This document shows, piece after piece, positions 13,252-15,346 of a DNA stretch of 15,346 nt. The position numbers and the translations under genes are program-made. The notes under the pieces were generated by a model that saw nothing but the letters and a program-made list of their open reading frames with translations, ran no database searches and was not told the origin of the DNA. Within the stretch, counting starts at the first letter, position 1. The number at the start of each line of letters is the position of its first letter. Source of the stretch: Candidatus Peribacteria bacterium (GTDB taxonomy: Bacteria > Patescibacteriota > Gracilibacteria > UBA1369 > LOWO2-01-FULL-3); the NCBI GenBank assembly GCA_943359415.1, contig CALRHQ010000017.1:1-15346 (forward strand). Reading direction: 5' to 3'.

Positions 13252-13805
13252 CAAAATTAGTAGACCTAAAAACTAGATTCAACAAAGAAATAGCTCCAGA
13301 GCTAAAGAAAACGCTAAAACTTAAAAATGTTATGGCGGTTCCAAAAATCACAAAGATCACTTTGAACGTGGGGCTTGGAACATATCTAAAGACTCACAAC
13401 AAAGACTATTCAAATGTTGTTGAGAATCTTACAAAGATTTCAGGGCAAAAACCAGTACTTACAAAAGCAAAGAAAGCTATTTCAAATTTCAAAACAAGAA
13501 AAGATGAAATTGTGGGAATTAAAGTAACGCTAAGGGGAAACAGAATGTACGACTTCCTTAATAAATTGATAAATATTACTTTCCCTCGTGTAAGAGATTT
13601 CCGTGGAATATCTCCAAAAGCATTCGACGGTCAAGGAAACTATTCAGTCGGATTCAAAGAACACATGATCTTTCCTGAAATAAGCCCTGATGACGTTATG
13701 AAAATACACGGAATCGAAATATGTATTGCAACAACAGCTAAAGACAATGAACAGGGATTTGAATTATTAAAAGCATTCGGATTTCCATTTAAAACATCTA
13801 AATAA
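13248..13805 (+). CDS. rplE: 50S ribosomal protein L5
   Basis: L5 carries 5S rRNA into the central protuberance of the 50S subunit and contacts P-site tRNA and S13. Its 185 aa fits the family (~179-187). Recognisable parts are NVMAVPKITKITLNVGLG, GQKPVLTKAKKAISNFKTR, LRGNRMYDFLNKLI, FPRVRDFRGISPKAFDGQGNY (split here), and ATTAKDNEQGFELLKAFGFPF. The start ATG at 13248 gives the expected N-terminus and overlaps rplX by 4 nt. rpsN follows after 6 nt. Confidence 0.99.
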   Translation: MTKLVDLKTRFNKEIAPELKKTLKLKNVMAVPKITKITLNVGLGTYLKTHNKDYSNVVENLTKISGQKPVLTKAKKAISNFKTRKDEIVGIKVTLRGNRMYDFLNKLINITFPRVRDFRGISPKAFDGQGNYSVGFKEHMIFPEISPDDVMKIHGIEICIATTAKDNEQGFELLKAFGFPFKTSK

Positions 13806-13811
13806 TAAACA

Positions 13812-14036
13812 ATGGCAAAGACGTCCTTAAAAGAAAAGTGTAACAGAAGAAAAATTCTAGCCTCAAAACAGAGAGCTGCAGGCACACCGATTACATATCC
13901 TACAAGAGTGTATAACAGGTGTGAATTATGCGGAAAAACAAGAGGTTTCATGCGCAAATTCGGCACTTGCAGAATTTGTTTCAGAGAATTAGCCCGAAAT
14001 GGAAAAATAATGGGAGTTACAAAATCATCTTGGTAA
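13812..14036 (+). CDS. rpsN: 30S ribosomal protein S14, zinc-binding form with a long N-terminus
   Basis: S14 is a late-assembling 30S head protein. The four zinc ligands are CELC (37-40) and CRIC (53-56). At 74 aa it is longer than the usual zinc type (61) and shorter than the zinc-free type (about 89-101). The segment PTRVYNRCELCGKTRGFMRKFG resembles the long type's PTR-NRC-GRPRG region, while CRICFRELARNGKI and VTKSSW are like the short zinc type. It therefore looks intermediate between the two classes. Gene order (L5-S14-S8) is canonical. Confidence 0.97.
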   Translation: MAKTSLKEKCNRRKILASKQRAAGTPITYPTRVYNRCELCGKTRGFMRKFGTCRICFRELARNGKIMGVTKSSW

Positions 14037-14061
14037 AATATAAGTAAATTACTAAATCACA

Positions 14062-14445
14062 ATGAATACAGATCCAATCTCAGACTTGTTAACTAGAATC
14101 AGGAACGCTTTAAACGCTCATCACGAGACTACAAGCGTACCATACTCAAAAATGAAAGAAAGTATTTTGAGAATACTGCAAGATAAGAAATTTATATTAG
14201 GATATGAAGTTCAGGGAGAAGGAGTAATGAAAGTTATGGAAATACAGCTTGATGAAAGCATGCCAGAACTAACTCTAAAAAGAATTTCAAAACCTGGACA
14301 AAGAATATATGTTAAAACAGACGGACTACAATCAATAAAAAGTGGATTAGGAATTCAAATCGTTTCAACTTCAAAAGGTTTAATGTCAGGATCAGAAGCG
14401 AGAAAAAAGAAGTTGGGAGGAGAACTAATCTGCGAAGTATACTAA
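14062..14445 (+). CDS. rpsH: 30S ribosomal protein S8
   Basis: S8 organises the central domain of 16S rRNA; in E. coli it also represses the spc operon by binding near rplE. At 127 aa it is close to the usual 130. MNTDPISDLLTRIRNAL, SVPYSKMKESILRIL, LKRISKPGQRIYVK and IVSTSKGLMSGSEARKKKLGGELI identify it. The leader AAGTAAATTACTAAATCACA lacks any Shine-Dalgarno. No S8-binding structure was recognised near rplE. Confidence 0.98.
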   Translation: MNTDPISDLLTRIRNALNAHHETTSVPYSKMKESILRILQDKKFILGYEVQGEGVMKVMEIQLDESMPELTLKRISKPGQRIYVKTDGLQSIKSGLGIQIVSTSKGLMSGSEARKKKLGGELICEVY

Positions 14446-14457
14446 CCTACAAAAACA

Positions 14458-15006
14458 ATGTCACGAATAGGAAACAAACCAGTAGATATCATAAGCGGCG
14501 CACAAGTTGAAATGAACGACAACGTTGCGACTGTAAAAGGGCCTAAAGGAGAACTCAAAAGAGAATTCTCAAAAGACCTTAATATCGAGATTGCAGAAAA
14601 TAAGATCACAATCACAAGAAAAAACGATCTTAAAACTACAAGAGCTTTGCATGGTCTTACAAGAAATTTATTGGCAAACATGATCGAAGGAGTTACAAAA
14701 GGATTCGAGAAAAAACTTGAAATAATCGGAGTAGGTTACAGAGCAGCGCCAAATAAGAATAAAATAAATCTTACACTTGGTTTCTCTCACCCTGTTGAAT
14801 ACACAGCACCTGTCGGAATTGAATTCAAAATGGATCCGGATCTTAAAAACGTAATCGTTGTAATGGGAATCGACAATCAAGTGGTCGGAGAAGTAGCCGC
14901 AAAAATCAGATCATACAGAAAACCTGAACCATACAAAGGAAAAGGTATCAGATATTTGGGAGAACACGTTGTAAGGAAAGCAGGAAAAGCAGCTGCTTCA
15001 AAATAA
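14458..15006 (+). CDS. rplF: 50S ribosomal protein L6
   Basis: L6 lies near the factor-binding site by the sarcin-ricin loop. At 182 aa it is standard. It starts MSRIGNKPVDIISGAQVEM with the NVATVKGPKGELKREF repeat. The mid region GLTRNLLANMIEGVTKGFEKKLEI joins the two similar domains, and the C-terminus KIRSYRKPEPYKGKGIRYLGE is diagnostic. Twelve nt separate it from rpsH, and 54 nt containing a hairpin precede rplR, the largest gap between adjacent genes downstream of rplC. Confidence 0.99.
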   Translation: MSRIGNKPVDIISGAQVEMNDNVATVKGPKGELKREFSKDLNIEIAENKITITRKNDLKTTRALHGLTRNLLANMIEGVTKGFEKKLEIIGVGYRAAPNKNKINLTLGFSHPVEYTAPVGIEFKMDPDLKNVIVVMGIDNQVVGEVAAKIRSYRKPEPYKGKGIRYLGEHVVRKAGKAAASK

Positions 15007-15015
15007 CACTAACAC

Positions 15016-15030
15016 GCCGATTTCATCGGC
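15016..15030 (+). other. Hairpin in the rplF-rplR gap
   Basis: GCCGAT-TTC-ATCGGC is a perfect 6-bp stem with a 3-nt loop, starting 10 nt after the rplF stop. No T-tract follows, so it is not a standard terminator. A TATAAT lies at 15046-15051 but has no -35 box at the right distance. Confidence 0.45.
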
Positions 15031-15060
15031 CGGTATTCAAAAATATATAATCTCACAGAA

Positions 15061-15346
15061 ATGAACAAATCAACATCAAGAGCAAGAAGACACGCAAAAA
15101 TACGCGCAAGAATGCGTAATAACGACAAACCAAGACTTATTGTTTTTAAAAGCGTAAGATACACATATGTACAACTTTTTGACGACAAGACAGGTAAAGT
15201 TGTAGCAGCAAGCTCAGACATTAAAGACGATTCAAAAGCAAACAAAGTTGATAAAGCAACAGCAGTAGGAGCTGATATCGCGAAAAAAGCACTTGAAAAA
15301 AATATCACTGAAGTAGCCTTCGATAGAAATGGTTACAAATATCACG
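15061..15346 (+). CDS. rplR: 50S ribosomal protein L18, N-terminal part (3' end outside window)
   Basis: L18 binds 5S rRNA with L5 in the central protuberance. The frame is open from ATG at 15061 to the window end, 95 codons of the usual ~115-120. Family features are an Arg/Lys-rich N-terminus (SRARRHAKIRARM), KPRLIVFKSVRYTYVQLFDD, KVVAASS, and AFDRNGYKYH at the end of the window, which matches the conserved FDR-GY-YHG motif. The C-terminal residues are missing only because the window ends. Start context TCTCACAGAAATG has no Shine-Dalgarno. Confidence 0.96.
   Translation, partial: MNKSTSRARRHAKIRARMRNNDKPRLIVFKSVRYTYVQLFDDKTGKVVAASSDIKDDSKANKVDKATAVGADIAKKALEKNITEVAFDRNGYKYH

Noticed and set aside
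12321..13260. Possible genetic code 25 (TGA read as glycine, as in Gracilibacteria).
   Set aside because: No recognised full-length gene contains an in-frame TGA although glycine is abundant (GGA). rpsQ and rplX end sensibly at TGA in ATGA overlaps; readthrough would add 8 and 3 unneeded residues respectively.
1..15346. CRISPR arrays, tRNA genes, insertion sequences or a phage module.
   Set aside because: No regularly spaced repeats, cloverleaf-like sequence, transposase motifs or terminal inverted repeats were seen.

Overview
This window is the translation core of an A+T-rich bacterial genome: the str region (S7, EF-G, EF-Tu) followed by the S10 and spc ribosomal-protein clusters (S10 through the start of L18) in canonical bacterial order. 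The organism looks like a Patescibacteria/CPR-type bacterium. Pointers are a short L3, small intergenic gaps, very heavy TAA use as stop, and no Shine-Dalgarno sequence in front of any ribosomal gene. A Peregrinibacteria-like lineage would fit, but this is inference, not proof. TGA behaves as a stop (standard code 11): no recognised gene contains an in-frame TGA, except one hypothetical gene that is frameshifted at it.

Layout. 1-2494: end of rpsG, then fusA, closed by two tandem terminators with related arms. 2633-3111: a gene-poor stretch with hairpins and a short decayed coding remnant. 3158-4612: a GNAT acetyltransferase and an AEC-family permease, not normally part of the str operon. 4634-6015: tuf with its own promoter and a strong bidirectional terminator. 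6041-6755 (minus): a hypothetical gene with a consensus promoter but split by a +1 frameshift. 6846-7415: rpsJ with its own promoter and a roughly 200-nt structured leader containing an intrinsic terminator and a competing pairing, a candidate attenuator. 7445-7859 (minus): remains of an ECF-type sigma factor. 7877-15346: a strong promoter, then rplC-rplD-rplW-rplB-rpsS-rplV-rpsC-rplP-rpmC-rpsQ-rplN-rplX-rplE-rpsN-rpsH-rplF-rplR packed almost without gaps.

How it works together. Everything except the inserted genes feeds protein synthesis: EF-G and EF-Tu drive elongation, and the other genes build both ribosomal subunits. The usual str-S10 superoperon is broken in three places (fusA/tuf, tuf/rpsJ, rpsJ/rplC) by accessory or decayed genes. 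At each break transcription restarts from a readable sigma70-type promoter with a 17-bp spacer. The most interesting elements are the rpsJ leader, the frameshifted minus-strand gene with its divergent promoter, and the uniformly A-rich, G-poor start contexts.
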